Assembly (NCBI RefSeq): GCF_000425425.1
Contig: NZ_AUDK01000012.1
Coordinates: 1-64,000, forward strand
Direction of reading: 5' to 3'
Origin: Flavobacterium daejeonense DSM 17708
Lineage (GTDB): Bacteria > Bacteroidota > Bacteroidia > Flavobacteriales > Flavobacteriaceae
DNA: 64,000 nucleotides
The position numbers and the translations under genes are program-made. Below are positions 41,055 to 51,300 of the stretch, in pieces; position 1 is the first letter of the stretch; each line of letters begins with the position of its first letter. The notes beneath the pieces are model-generated. The model did no database searches. It was given only the letters and a program-made list of their open reading frames with translations, and was not told the origin of the DNA.

Positions 41055-41088
41055 GAACTTAAAATAGTATAAACAAGAATAAAAAAAA

Positions 41089-43407
41089 TTGAAAAAATTA
41101 ATTTCCATATTTCTACTTCTTCTAACGCTTTCTGTCAAAGCGCAACTTCCTGTGCTTGATAATTACAATCAGGTTTGGAATACACAAAGCAATAATTCCT
41201 CCGAATCCATGCCGTTGGGTGGTGGCGATATTGGTGCCAATGTATGGGTTGAAAAAGGGGATTTGTATTTTTATTTTTCTTGTTCGGGAACTTTTGACGA
41301 GCATAATACTTTGCTGAAATTAGGAAGAGTAAAAGTAAGTTTGAGTCCAAATCCCTTTCAGGGAAATGAGGGTTTCCAACAGAAATTACATTTAAAAGAA
41401 GGATATATTACTGTCTCTCAAAATGGAACTACTGTCAAACTTTGGGTCGATGTGTTTCATCCGGTGATTCATGTTGAGGTTGCGAGCAAAAATCCAACCC
41501 AAATGAAAGTGGCTTACGAAAGTTGGCGTTATAAAAATAGAGCGTCCTTAGGCAAAGCCAATAATGCCAATTCGTACAAATGGGCTCCACAAGGGGAGAT
41601 TGTCACGTTTAAAGATTCTATTTCTTTCGAAAAAAATGGAGTGCAATTTTATCATAGAAATAGAGCCAATACGGTTTTTGATGTAGCGGTGAAACAGCAA
41701 AAAATGGAAGCGGTAAAAGACCAAATGCTGAATCCATTGGCAAATCTGACCTTTGGCGGAAGACTTTTTGGTGTTAATTTAAAGACCGATGGAACTTACA
41801 CAGGATTGTATCAGGATACGGATTTTAAAGGTTACCAACTTTCGAGTGTGAAAGCGGCTAAGAAATATCAGTTCCAAATCCAGTTGCATACCAATCAATC
41901 GGCAGATGCTACTTTATGGGCTAATGAATTGCAAAAACAGATTTCGACCTATAAAAAAGATGCCAAAAAAACGGTTGCCTGGTGGAATGCCTTCTGGAAT
42001 CGCTCTTTTATTTATACGCAAAAAGCAAAAACGGATAAAGATTCGGTTTACCAAATAGGACAAAATTACCAGCTGTTTCGTTATATGTTGGGTTGCAATG
42101 CTTATGGCAAATATCCAACCAAGTTCAATGGTGGATTGTTTACCGTAGATCCGGTTTTTACCAACAAGGATTTGAATTTCACACCTGATTTTCGCAATTG
42201 GGGAGGTGGGACAATGACAGCACAAAACCAACGTTTGGTTTATTTTCCCATGTTGAAAAGCGGCGATTTTGATATGATGACTTCTCAATTGGATTATTAT
42301 TTGAGTTTGCAAAAAAATGCCGAACTGCGTTCTCAGGTATATTGGAAACATAATGGAGCTTCTTTTACCGAACAATTGGAGAATTTTGGTTTACCAAATC
42401 CTGCTGAATACGAGTGGAAACGCCCGGCAGATTATGATCCCGGCATGGAATACAATGCTTGGTTAGAGTATGAATGGGATACGGTTTTAGAATTTTGCCA
42501 AATGATGTTGCAACAAAAAGTGTATGCAGGTAAAGACATTAAAAAATACAATCCGTTTATTTTGAGTTGCCTTCGTTTTTTTGACGAACATTACCAATAT
42601 TTGGCCAAACAACGTGGTAGAAAAGCTTTGGATGGAGACGGAAAATTAGTTTTGTATCCGGGTTCCGGAGCTGAAACCTATAAAATGACGTACAATTCAA
42701 ATAGTACAATTTCGGCTTTAAAAGTAATTACGGAACAATTATTGATGTTATCGGAAAATAATTTGTCAAAAGAGGATATAGAATATTTGAAAGCGTTTCA
42801 AATGCGCATTCCTCCTTTGAATTTTAGAGAATTTGACGGCCATAAAACATTGGCTCCGGCCAAACATTGGGAACGCATCAATAATAGCGAAGTGCCACAG
42901 CTGTATTCGGTTTTTCCGTGGAAAATACATGGTCTTGGCAAAGCCGATTTGGAAATTGCATGGAATACTTGGAAATACGATACAGATGCCTTGAAATTTA
43001 GAAGTCATGTGGGTTGGAAACAAGATAATATTTTTGCCGCCAGATTAGGTTTGACCGAGGAAGCGGCCAAATACAATTTGCTCAAAATGGCTAATTCCGA
43101 AAGACGTTTTCCTGCTTTTTGGGGGCCCGGATTTGATTGGGTTCCTGATCATAATTGGGGAGGTAGCGGGATGATAGGAATGCAGGAAATGCTGTTGCAA
43201 ACTAACGGTGATAAGATTTATATTTTTCCTGCCTGGCCAAAAGAATGGGATGTGCATTTTAAATTGCATGCGCCCCAAAATACTACTGTTGAAGGAAAAT
43301 TAGAAAATGGAAAACTGACTTTGTTGGAGGTTTTTCCAAAAGAAAGAAAAAAAGACATCATCAATCTGTTGGGGATGAGTACAGCAGATAAATTACAATT
43401 AAAATAA
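41089..43407 (+). CDS. DUF5703 protein, putative glycosidase, TTG start
   Basis: The protein has 772 residues. The start is TTG at 41089: there is an in-frame stop just upstream (41080) and no ATG until well past the signal peptide (KKLISIFLLLLTLSVKAQ). Residues about 20-250 match DUF5703_N ('PLGGGDIGANVWVEKGDLYFYFSCSGTFDEHNTLLKLG'), resembling the N-terminal domain of GH95-type enzymes. The rest is mostly helical and tryptophan-rich, with 'WKHNGASFTEQLENFGLPNP' and 'SNSTISALKVITEQLL', consistent with an (alpha/alpha)6 barrel. The reaction is unknown. Its position between esterase and PL1 suggests a role on an RG-II side chain. Confidence 0.65.
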   Translation: MKKLISIFLLLLTLSVKAQLPVLDNYNQVWNTQSNNSSESMPLGGGDIGANVWVEKGDLYFYFSCSGTFDEHNTLLKLGRVKVSLSPNPFQGNEGFQQKLHLKEGYITVSQNGTTVKLWVDVFHPVIHVEVASKNPTQMKVAYESWRYKNRASLGKANNANSYKWAPQGEIVTFKDSISFEKNGVQFYHRNRANTVFDVAVKQQKMEAVKDQMLNPLANLTFGGRLFGVNLKTDGTYTGLYQDTDFKGYQLSSVKAAKKYQFQIQLHTNQSADATLWANELQKQISTYKKDAKKTVAWWNAFWNRSFIYTQKAKTDKDSVYQIGQNYQLFRYMLGCNAYGKYPTKFNGGLFTVDPVFTNKDLNFTPDFRNWGGGTMTAQNQRLVYFPMLKSGDFDMMTSQLDYYLSLQKNAELRSQVYWKHNGASFTEQLENFGLPNPAEYEWKRPADYDPGMEYNAWLEYEWDTVLEFCQMMLQQKVYAGKDIKKYNPFILSCLRFFDEHYQYLAKQRGRKALDGDGKLVLYPGSGAETYKMTYNSNSTISALKVITEQLLMLSENNLSKEDIEYLKAFQMRIPPLNFREFDGHKTLAPAKHWERINNSEVPQLYSVFPWKIHGLGKADLEIAWNTWKYDTDALKFRSHVGWKQDNIFAARLGLTEEAAKYNLLKMANSERRFPAFWGPGFDWVPDHNWGGSGMIGMQEMLLQTNGDKIYIFPAWPKEWDVHFKLHAPQNTTVEGKLENGKLTLLEVFPKERKKDIINLLGMSTADKLQLK

Positions 43408-43415
43408 GTTAAGAT

Positions 43416-45884
43416 ATGAATTTAATGAAACAACTGGCTTTTTGTGCCGGAACAATGATAACGTTTACATCGGGTTTAGTGGCTCAGGAAAAGCAAATTT
43501 TTCCGCTTACACAGTCATTGAAAGTCGATTTCGATTTGGCGCAACGCCGCACTCAGGAAGTTAATGATCCTAATTATATTTCCTGGCCAATTAGTGAAGG
43601 AACTGTTATTGAAAAGAAATTTGGAACTATTAAAGTAACTTTAAAAGGGACTATTAATTCAAGTTGGTACAAAACCGGAGTGCAATCGCCTTATTATGCC
43701 CGACTGGTCAATGACGGAATTGTTGCCGATAAAAATGTTGAAATGCGAATTAGCGGATTAGCGAGAGGAAAACATACGTTGCTGACTTTTAATAATACGT
43801 TCGATAGTCCGGAAGTGGCTCATTTTGCTCCGGTGAAAGTGTTTGTAAACGGCGTTTATTCGCAAACTATTTTGCCAAGTAACAGAGCGACAGCAACTAT
43901 CGATGCGGCTACTTCGTATATTAAATTTGAAGTAAAGGATGCTAAAGAAGTGGTTATTCGTTTTGAATCGGATGCTGAAGCTATTGGGAAAATTCAAAAA
44001 GTGGTTTTGAACGGTTTTGAATTGGATTTGCCAAACCTGAAGAAACAGGCCAATACGCCTAAACCGGTGAATAATGACGAACATGTGGTTTTAGCCGAAG
44101 ATTTTAAATTGGAATGGAATGCACCGGAAGGGACGGTTTCGCATGATTTTTATTTTGGTGAAAACGAAAAAGAAGTGGCGGATGCCAATAGAAATTCGGC
44201 GGCATTCAAAGGAAATTTGAAACAAACAGAAGCGAAGATTGACTTAACTTCATTGAGTAATTTGAAAAATTATTATTGGAGAGTAGATGAAATTGATGCC
44301 GATAATGAAGTGACCAAAGGGAAAGTCTGGTATTTTAAACCGGCACAATTAGCTTTTCCGGGAGCCGAAGGTTATGGGCGTTTTGCCATTGGTGGACGTG
44401 GTGGAAAAGTCATTGCAGTAACCAATTTGAATGATAGTGGACCGGGAAGTTTGCGTGATGCTGTAGAAAAAGAGATAGGTCCTAAAACCATTGTGTTTAA
44501 TGTTTCGGGAAATATCCAATTGAAATCTAGGTTAGTGGTGAGTCAGCCTTATGTAACTATTGCGGGACAAACCGCTCCGGGTAAAGGAATTATGATTAGC
44601 CGTGCGCCAATTGGTCTAACCGGAAATGACGGTATTATTCGTTTTTTAAGAGTGAGAATTGGTGGTGGTACTACTTATGATGGTATGGGATTAACAGGAG
44701 CCAACAATAGTATTATAGATCACGCTTCGATTAGCTGGACCATTGATGAATCGTTCAGTTCCAGAGGAGCACACAACATTAGTTTGCAACGTACTTTGAT
44801 TGCCGAAGCACTAAATGTGGCGGGTCATGATAAATATGGTGCGGGTAAAATGCACGGTTATGCGGCAACCATTGGTGGTGATGTAGGTAGTTTTCACCAT
44901 AATTTATTGGCGCATAATTATGGTCGTAACTGGAGTATTGGTGGCGGTTTGAACGGAGATGGTTATTATGGCGGAAAAATTGATATTCGTAATAATGTCG
45001 TTTATAACTGGGGACACCGCGCTACTGACGGTGGTGCCAATCAGGTGAATTTTGTCAATAATTATTACAAACCGGGTGCTTCGACTAATTTCTTTTTTGC
45101 TTTAAATGCACAGCATGAAGGCGTTGGCAAAGGGAAACAGCAATATTATTTTGATGGTAATGTGATGCCGGGTCATTTTAATGAAAAAAACCAGGAAAAA
45201 GGAAGAACAGTAACTTACTCGCATGGTGATAAATCAAGTTATGAAACTTATTTAAATAAACCATTTTTCGAATCTTTTGTAAAAACGCAATCTGCTGAGG
45301 CAGCCTATAAAAATGTGCTTTCTGATGTAGGAGCTAATCAACCGTTTTTTGATGAACACGATCAGCGAATTATCAAGGAAACTTTGAAAGGAACGTATAC
45401 GTATAAAGGAAGTAAAAGTGGTTTAGGCGGAATGATTGATAATGAAAAGGATGCCGGAAGTTGGGAAGATTATCCAAATGAAAGCCGTCCGGCCGATTGG
45501 GATACGGATCAGGACGGATTGCCAAATTGGTGGGAAACTGCCAAAGGATTGAATTCAAATTCAACAATTGGTGATTTTACCGATGCGAATGCAGCTAGTG
45601 GAAATGGATATACGCAGTTAGAAGATTATTTGAACTGGATGGCGCAACCACATTATTTTGTGAATGCGGGAGAAAAATTAAATTTTTCGGTAGCTGATTA
45701 TTTCAAAGGGTACGAGAAGAAACCGGTTTATTCCTATAATGATGTTGTTAATGGAAACGTAGTTTTAAAAAGAAAAGAAATTGAATTTTCTTCTAATAGT
45801 AAAGGATTTGCTTCATTGGTGATTTCAGTTAAAGATGCTGATGGAGATACAATGAACCGTACAGTTAATTTTTTTGTAAAATAA
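43416..45884 (+). CDS. PL1 pectate lyase with N-terminal modules
   Basis: The protein has 822 residues with a signal peptide ending near residue 24 (VAQ). Residues about 25-215 and 215-305 are beta-rich modules, the second an Fn3-like one. The PL1 beta-helix starts at about 313 with 'FPGAEGYGRFAIGGRGGKVIAVTNLNDSGPGSLRDA', then 'PYVTIAGQTAPGKGI' and 'NSIIDHASISWTIDESFS', to about 620. A C-terminal calcium-type segment 'DTDQDGLPNWWETAKGLN' and a beta module follow. It cleaves homogalacturonan by beta-elimination. The start lies eight bases after the DUF5703 stop. An operator-like sequence lies inside its early codons at 43455. Confidence 0.88.
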   Translation: MNLMKQLAFCAGTMITFTSGLVAQEKQIFPLTQSLKVDFDLAQRRTQEVNDPNYISWPISEGTVIEKKFGTIKVTLKGTINSSWYKTGVQSPYYARLVNDGIVADKNVEMRISGLARGKHTLLTFNNTFDSPEVAHFAPVKVFVNGVYSQTILPSNRATATIDAATSYIKFEVKDAKEVVIRFESDAEAIGKIQKVVLNGFELDLPNLKKQANTPKPVNNDEHVVLAEDFKLEWNAPEGTVSHDFYFGENEKEVADANRNSAAFKGNLKQTEAKIDLTSLSNLKNYYWRVDEIDADNEVTKGKVWYFKPAQLAFPGAEGYGRFAIGGRGGKVIAVTNLNDSGPGSLRDAVEKEIGPKTIVFNVSGNIQLKSRLVVSQPYVTIAGQTAPGKGIMISRAPIGLTGNDGIIRFLRVRIGGGTTYDGMGLTGANNSIIDHASISWTIDESFSSRGAHNISLQRTLIAEALNVAGHDKYGAGKMHGYAATIGGDVGSFHHNLLAHNYGRNWSIGGGLNGDGYYGGKIDIRNNVVYNWGHRATDGGANQVNFVNNYYKPGASTNFFFALNAQHEGVGKGKQQYYFDGNVMPGHFNEKNQEKGRTVTYSHGDKSSYETYLNKPFFESFVKTQSAEAAYKNVLSDVGANQPFFDEHDQRIIKETLKGTYTYKGSKSGLGGMIDNEKDAGSWEDYPNESRPADWDTDQDGLPNWWETAKGLNSNSTIGDFTDANAASGNGYTQLEDYLNWMAQPHYFVNAGEKLNFSVADYFKGYEKKPVYSYNDVVNGNVVLKRKEIEFSSNSKGFASLVISVKDADGDTMNRTVNFFVK
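43455..43470. promoter_or_regulatory. Operator-like site inside the PL1 gene
   Basis: ATGATAACGTTTACAT is identical to the site at 20858-20873 upstream of the GH141-like gene. It lies 39 bases into the coding region. It could be a chance match or an intragenic operator. Confidence 0.3.
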
Positions 45885-45906
45885 AGAAAAACATTTAGTA
45901 AGATAA

Positions 45907-45976
45907 AATCTGCTAGAATCTGTTTTAATCTGCGTGCCATATTATTTCACGCAGATTTAGCAGATTTATACAGATA
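45907..45976. repeat. Palindrome between PL1 and GH127
   Basis: aatctgcgtgc and cacgcagatt flank an A/T-rich loop, with outer copies of tctgctagaatctg and cagatttatacaga. It is the same element type as 35982-36034. Confidence 0.7.
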
Positions 45977-45993
45977 AAATAAAAACATAAAAA

Positions 45994-48012
45994 ATGAAAA
46001 GATATATTATCCTATCGTCAATTTTATTTATTACTGGTTCAATCGCGTTTGCCCAAAACAAAGGTTTAGTAGATAATTCGGCTAGCCCTTTTACCAAGTT
46101 AAAAAGTGTGGGTTTACAGGATGTACGATGGACCGGTGGATTCTGGCAACAACAGTTAAACGTGGAAAATAAGGAAACGCTGCCGTATATGTGGGATTTG
46201 TATCATAATGATGAGGTTTCACATGCCTACGCTAATTTTGAAATTGCTGCCGGACAGATGAAAGGAACTTTTAAAGGTCCTTCTTTTCATGATGGTGATT
46301 TTTACAAAATTTTTGAGGGTTTGGCAGCTACTTATGCCGTGACCAAAGATAAAAAGCTGGACAAACAAATGGATGAAGCTATTGCTTTGTTTCAAAAAGT
46401 GCAACGTAAAGATGGTTATTTGCATACTCCGGTTTTAATTGATGAACGTTGGGGGACTTTGGGACCTGAAGAAGTAAAAAAACAGTTAGGTTTCGAAAAA
46501 TACAACATGGGACACTTAATGACTGCTGCCTGTGTACATTATCGCGCTACCGGAAAAAGCAGCTTTTTGAATGTTGCTAAAGGCGTAGCCGATTATTTGT
46601 ATGATTTTTACAAAAAAGCCTCGCCGGAACTGGCTCGAAATGCCATTTGTCCATCACATTATATGGGAATTGTCGAAATGTACCGTACGACAAAGAATCC
46701 AAAGTATTTAGAATTAGCTAATAATTTAATTGATATTCGCGGAACTACGAATGACGGAACTGACGATAATCAGGATCGAATTCCGTTCAGACAGCAAACC
46801 ACCGCGATGGGACACGCTGTGAGAGCCAATTACTTGTACGCGGGAGTGGCCGATTTATATGCCGAAACCGGAGAACAAAAATTATTGGACAATCTAAAAT
46901 CCATTTGGGAAGATGTCGCTTATCGAAAAATGTATATTACCGGAGCCTGTGGTGCTTTGTACGACGGTGTTTCACCGGATGGAACTTCCTATAATCCGAC
47001 TGAAGTTCAAAAAATCCATCAGGCTTACGGACGTCCTTTTCAATTGCCAAATGCTACGGCACATACGGAAACCTGTGCGAACATTGGAAATGTATTGTGG
47101 AACTGGCGTATGCTGCAACTTACCGCGGATGCCAAATATGCTGATGTAATTGAATTGGCTTTGTATAACAGCGTGTTATCCGGAATTAATTTAGAAGGAA
47201 ATAAATTTTGCTACAACAATCCGTTGAATGTATCGGTTGATTTGCCATTCAAACAAAGATGGGGAAGTGAGCGTGAAGGTTATATTGCTTTGTCTAACTG
47301 TTGCGCTCCTAACGTAACCCGCACTGTGGCTGAAGTAAGCAATTATGCGTACAGTTTGACCAAAGAAGGATTATATGTGAATTTGTATGGAACAAATGCA
47401 TTGAATTCTAAGACTGAGGAAGCTGCGCCAATTCAATTGCACCAACAATCCAATTATCCTTGGGACGGAGCGATTGCGATAACATTTGATAAGGCTCCAA
47501 AAGGAGATTATGCTTTGTTTTTAAGAATCCCAGGTTGGAGTAGTGGTACTGTTGTGAAAGTAAATGACAGGGTCGTAGATGCAAATAGTATTTCGGGAAG
47601 TTATTTGAAAATCAATCGCCAATGGAAGAAAGGAGATGTTATTAGTTTAAATATTCCAATGCCGGTACAGTTGATGGAAGCGAATCCCCTGGTGGAAGAA
47701 ACTAAAAATCAGTTGGCTGTAAAAAGAGGCCCTTTGGTGTATTGTTTGGAATCCAATGGTATTTCTAAAGAGGCATCTATAAATGATGTTGTTTTAGATG
47801 TTAATTCCAATTTTAAAACAGAAACGATAAAAGTTGATCATAGAGATTTAGTTGCCATCAATGCTCAGGGTTTTTTGAACTCAGAATCCTGGGATAAAAA
47901 ATTGTACCAACCGGTTCAAAAAAGTAAAACTGCGGTTTCTTTGCAATTAGTACCGTATTTTTCATGGGGCAATGCCAATAGTAAGGAGATGACGGTGTGG
48001 TTTCCGCATTAA
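45994..48012 (+). CDS. GH127 beta-L-arabinofuranosidase/aceric acid hydrolase family enzyme
   Basis: The protein has 672 residues. The signal peptide ends near residue 21 (FAQ). It has an (alpha/alpha)6 barrel (about 30-460) and a beta-sandwich tail. The GH127 zinc-type site is visible: 'HTETCANIGNVLWNW' (Glu-Thr-Cys at about residues 358-361) and 'ALSNCCAPNVTRT' (Cys-Cys at about 435-436). In RG-II breakdown by B. thetaiotaomicron a GH127 removes L-aceric acid, while other members cut beta-L-arabinofuranose. Which applies here cannot be read from the sequence. It sits directly upstream of susC with a long regulatory gap. Confidence 0.9.
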   Translation: MKRYIILSSILFITGSIAFAQNKGLVDNSASPFTKLKSVGLQDVRWTGGFWQQQLNVENKETLPYMWDLYHNDEVSHAYANFEIAAGQMKGTFKGPSFHDGDFYKIFEGLAATYAVTKDKKLDKQMDEAIALFQKVQRKDGYLHTPVLIDERWGTLGPEEVKKQLGFEKYNMGHLMTAACVHYRATGKSSFLNVAKGVADYLYDFYKKASPELARNAICPSHYMGIVEMYRTTKNPKYLELANNLIDIRGTTNDGTDDNQDRIPFRQQTTAMGHAVRANYLYAGVADLYAETGEQKLLDNLKSIWEDVAYRKMYITGACGALYDGVSPDGTSYNPTEVQKIHQAYGRPFQLPNATAHTETCANIGNVLWNWRMLQLTADAKYADVIELALYNSVLSGINLEGNKFCYNNPLNVSVDLPFKQRWGSEREGYIALSNCCAPNVTRTVAEVSNYAYSLTKEGLYVNLYGTNALNSKTEEAAPIQLHQQSNYPWDGAIAITFDKAPKGDYALFLRIPGWSSGTVVKVNDRVVDANSISGSYLKINRQWKKGDVISLNIPMPVQLMEANPLVEETKNQLAVKRGPLVYCLESNGISKEASINDVVLDVNSNFKTETIKVDHRDLVAINAQGFLNSESWDKKLYQPVQKSKTAVSLQLVPYFSWGNANSKEMTVWFPH

Positions 48013-48131
48013 AAAACTTATTAAAAGTAAAAAAATAATACGATAAAGAAAATTTAACATAAAAAAAACACGAAAACTAAAAAAAAATGTGCTAAAAAAT
48101 CGTGTTGTAATAAAATTTTAGTACATTTGAA

Positions 48132-48151
48132 AAATGTAAACGTTTACATTT
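48132..48151. promoter_or_regulatory. LacI-type operator 1 upstream of susC
   Basis: AAATGTAAACGTTTACATTT is a perfect 20-bp palindrome with the CG centre typical of LacI/GalR family operators. Its right half plus the next G reads TACATTTG, a TAnnTTTG box. It lies 67 bases from operator 2. Confidence 0.75.
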
Positions 48152-48188
48152 GATTGAGTTAGCTTAATTTCGGTTGTTAAAATCTGAT

Positions 48189-48219
48189 TTGTCTTACGAA
48201 ATGTAAACGTTTACATTTG
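48189..48219 (+). promoter_or_regulatory. Predicted susC promoter overlapping operator 2
   Basis: ttg at 48189-48191, a 20-base spacer, and TACATTTG at 48212-48219 fit the consensus. The minus-7 box is the right half of operator 2, so a bound regulator would block RNA polymerase directly. Confidence 0.6.
48199..48218. promoter_or_regulatory. LacI-type operator 2 upstream of susC
   Basis: A second perfect copy of AAATGTAAACGTTTACATTT, 149 bases before the susC start. No LacI-family gene is visible in the window. Confidence 0.75.
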
Positions 48220-48366
48220 GAATTTGTAAAGAATAAAATACAATTAAATGTTAACAAGGCCTGAAAAGAGGCAGTTGTAATTAACATGATCCATTTGATT
48301 TCTCATTTTTTTAGAAATATAAACCAAACGAAAACAATTAATTTTTTAACCAAAAGAAACACACTT

Positions 48367-51300
48367 ATGAAACAAACATTTAAAATGGTATTTAGTGTAT
48401 TGCTTTTCAGTATGATGGCTCTGACCGGCTTTGCGCAAAATGCAAGAGTTACCATTACAGGAAAAGTAATAGACAAAGACGGACTTGGTGTTGTCGGTCT
48501 TAACGTTATCGAGAAAGGTACTAAAAATGGTACGCTAACCGATTTTGACGGGGCCTATAAAATTCAAGTGGCTAAAGGGGCTGTGTTGCAGTTCTCTTAT
48601 ATTGGGATGAAAACCCAGGAAAGAACGGTAGGAGATGCAACATCAATTAATATAACGATGCTGGAAGATGCTTCTACCTTGAATGAGGTAGTAGTGGTAG
48701 GATATGGTACCCAAAAGAAAAATAATTTGACTGGAGCTGTAGCTACAATTAAACCAGATGATATTAGAGATTTGCCTGTTACAAATTTAGCGGAATCGTT
48801 GAGAGGTCAGATTCCTGGTTTGTCTGTTGGAGGTAATGGAGCTAGACGTCCTGGAGAAACCGCTGATTTGCAAATTCGTCAGGTTTTTTCTTATTCTAAA
48901 GATGGTAGTACATCTTTTCCATTAATCGTAATAGATGATATGGTGCAGATAGATCCTCAAACAGGACGTTCTTCAATGGAGATGTTTAATAGATTAGATC
49001 CTTCTGAAATTGAAAGTATTACAGTGTTGAAAGATGGTTCGGCAGCTATTTATGGTACACGTGCAGCTCAAGGAGCTATTATTGTAAAGACGAAAAGAGG
49101 TAAAGAAGGTAAAACTAAATTATCCTATTCTAGTCAATTTGCACTTAATGATGCCATTAGTCATGGAAAAACTATGTCTGCTTATGAAAATGGTATTTAT
49201 AATAATAGATTATGGGGAGCAGCTGGTCAAACGGATCCAAAATACTTTTACTCTGATGCCGAGTTAGATGAAATGAAAACCTTAAATTACAATTGGTTGA
49301 AGAAAGCTTGGAAACCGGCAACACAACAAAAGCACACACTTACCGTAAGTGGTGGTACTGATAAAGCAACTTATTTTGCAGGTATCAACTATTTAACTCA
49401 GGGTGCTAATTTAGGTGAGCAGGATTTTAAAAAATGGAATTTCCGTACAGGAGTGAATGCTAAAGTAACTAAGGATTTGGATTTGTCTTTTTCTGTTTCT
49501 GGAAATACTGGAGATATCGAAAAATCATTTACAAAATCTTCCAGTAGTGTGAGAAATGGTTTTGCAAGTGCTGTTACTAATGCGGAGCAAGCAGATTATG
49601 GTTTTTTACTGCACATGCCAAAATTTGTGCCTTGGGAAACCACAATTAATGGAGAAAAACATTATGTTTCTCCGTTTCCTCGTACCGATCGTAATTTAGG
49701 AGGAACCCAAAATACAAACTCTTCTATTGCAGGTTGGAACTACTTTGCTTTACTAGATAGTGGTTCTAAACAAACTTCATCAGATTTTACGATGAACGTA
49801 AATACTTCGTTGACCTATAATGTGCCTTTTATTAAAGGATTGTCATTGAAAGGAACTTATGCCAGAACACAGTTCTCAGATCAAACAAATCAAGTAGCAC
49901 TACCATTTGAGTTGGCAAGGATTAAAAATTTCAATGCTGCAGATCGTCATTTAGCTAGTGGCGCAGCTTCTGCTTCTGATTGGGATATTAGAGACAATGT
50001 TAGACAGTCGAGAGTGGTTTATGATAATACAACTTCTAAAAATATTCAGGCTAACTTTTTTGCCAATTATTCTAGAACTTTTGGAGATCATAGTTTTGAT
50101 GCAATGGTAGGTGTGGAACGCTCTGAAGGTATCTATAATTTTGCTCGTTTGTATTATGAAAATCCTTCAAAAGATTATTTGGGTACTTCTGCAACTGCAG
50201 GAACTTTGACAACAAACTCCTTTAGTGATAAAAGAGAGTCAGGAACAATGTCTTACATGGGACGTTTTAATTATAGCTTTAGAGATAAGTATCTATTCCA
50301 ATTTGTTTTTAGAGAGGATGCTTCAACAAAATTCGCGCCAGAAAATTATTGGGCATTCTTTCCTTCTGTTCAGGCAGGTTGGGTAATTTCTAAAGAAAAC
50401 TGGTTTGCTGATAATGTAAAATGGATGGATTATTTAAAAGTTCGTTATTCAGTAGGTAAAACGGGAAGAGATAATGTTCAACCTTGGAGATGGGCTACTT
50501 ATTATGATATAATTGTAGATAAAGGGTTGCAATTTGGTTCTAATGGAGGTTTGTTAGGAGGTGCAGTTGCACCAAAAGTAACACCTAATAGAAATGTGGG
50601 TTGGGATACCGACTGGAAATATGATTTAGGTATTGATATGACATTGTTAAATAACAGATTGTCTATTACTGCAGATTACTATGTAGATAAAAATACAGAT
50701 ATTCTTTTCCCGGTTACTGATGCAATTGGAGTGCCAATTTCTGTTGGAGGAGGTTTTGCAGAAGAAAACCTAATTGCAGTTACTGCTTGGGGTACTGAGT
50801 TTGCAATTAACTGGAAAGACAAAATCAATGATAACTTCAGTTACAATGTAGGTATCAATACTGGTTTCTCAAATAATGAAATTAAAAAATATACGGATCA
50901 GCCATTTTCTCATCCATCTAATAATGCAGCTATGGTGGGAAGAAAAGCAATTAATCCAGTATGGGGGTTTAAAACTTGGAATGAGACTTCAACAGGAGAC
51001 GGTATCTTACGTACAGATGATGATGTAGCAAACTACTGGCAATATTTAACTGATCATGCTACGGCAGTTGGAGGTTCTCCTAACTTTTTGGGAATTACTA
51101 GCCAAGCAAATCTTAGAAAAGGTATGTTAGCTTATCAGGATTTAGGAGGAACTTATGATACAACTACTGGAATTCAGGCACCTGCTGATGGTAGAATTGA
51201 TAAGAATTTTGATTATGGAAAATTAGCAAATAGTAACAGAACCTATAGTTTTACAACTAATCTAGGAATGAAATATAAAAATTTCTATATGAAATCTCAA

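Larger units (their letters stand above)
48013..48366. other. Regulatory gap before susC
   Basis: There is no gene in the 354 bases between GH127 and the chosen susC start. The left half is poly-A rich and holds an inverted repeat aacacga (48067-48073) / tcgtgtt (48100-48106). The right half carries the two operators and the promoter listed separately. Confidence 0.6.

Noticed and set aside
48286-48366. Longer N-terminus for susC
   Set aside because: The clean signal peptide begins at 48367, and the extra residues do not look like protein of this family.
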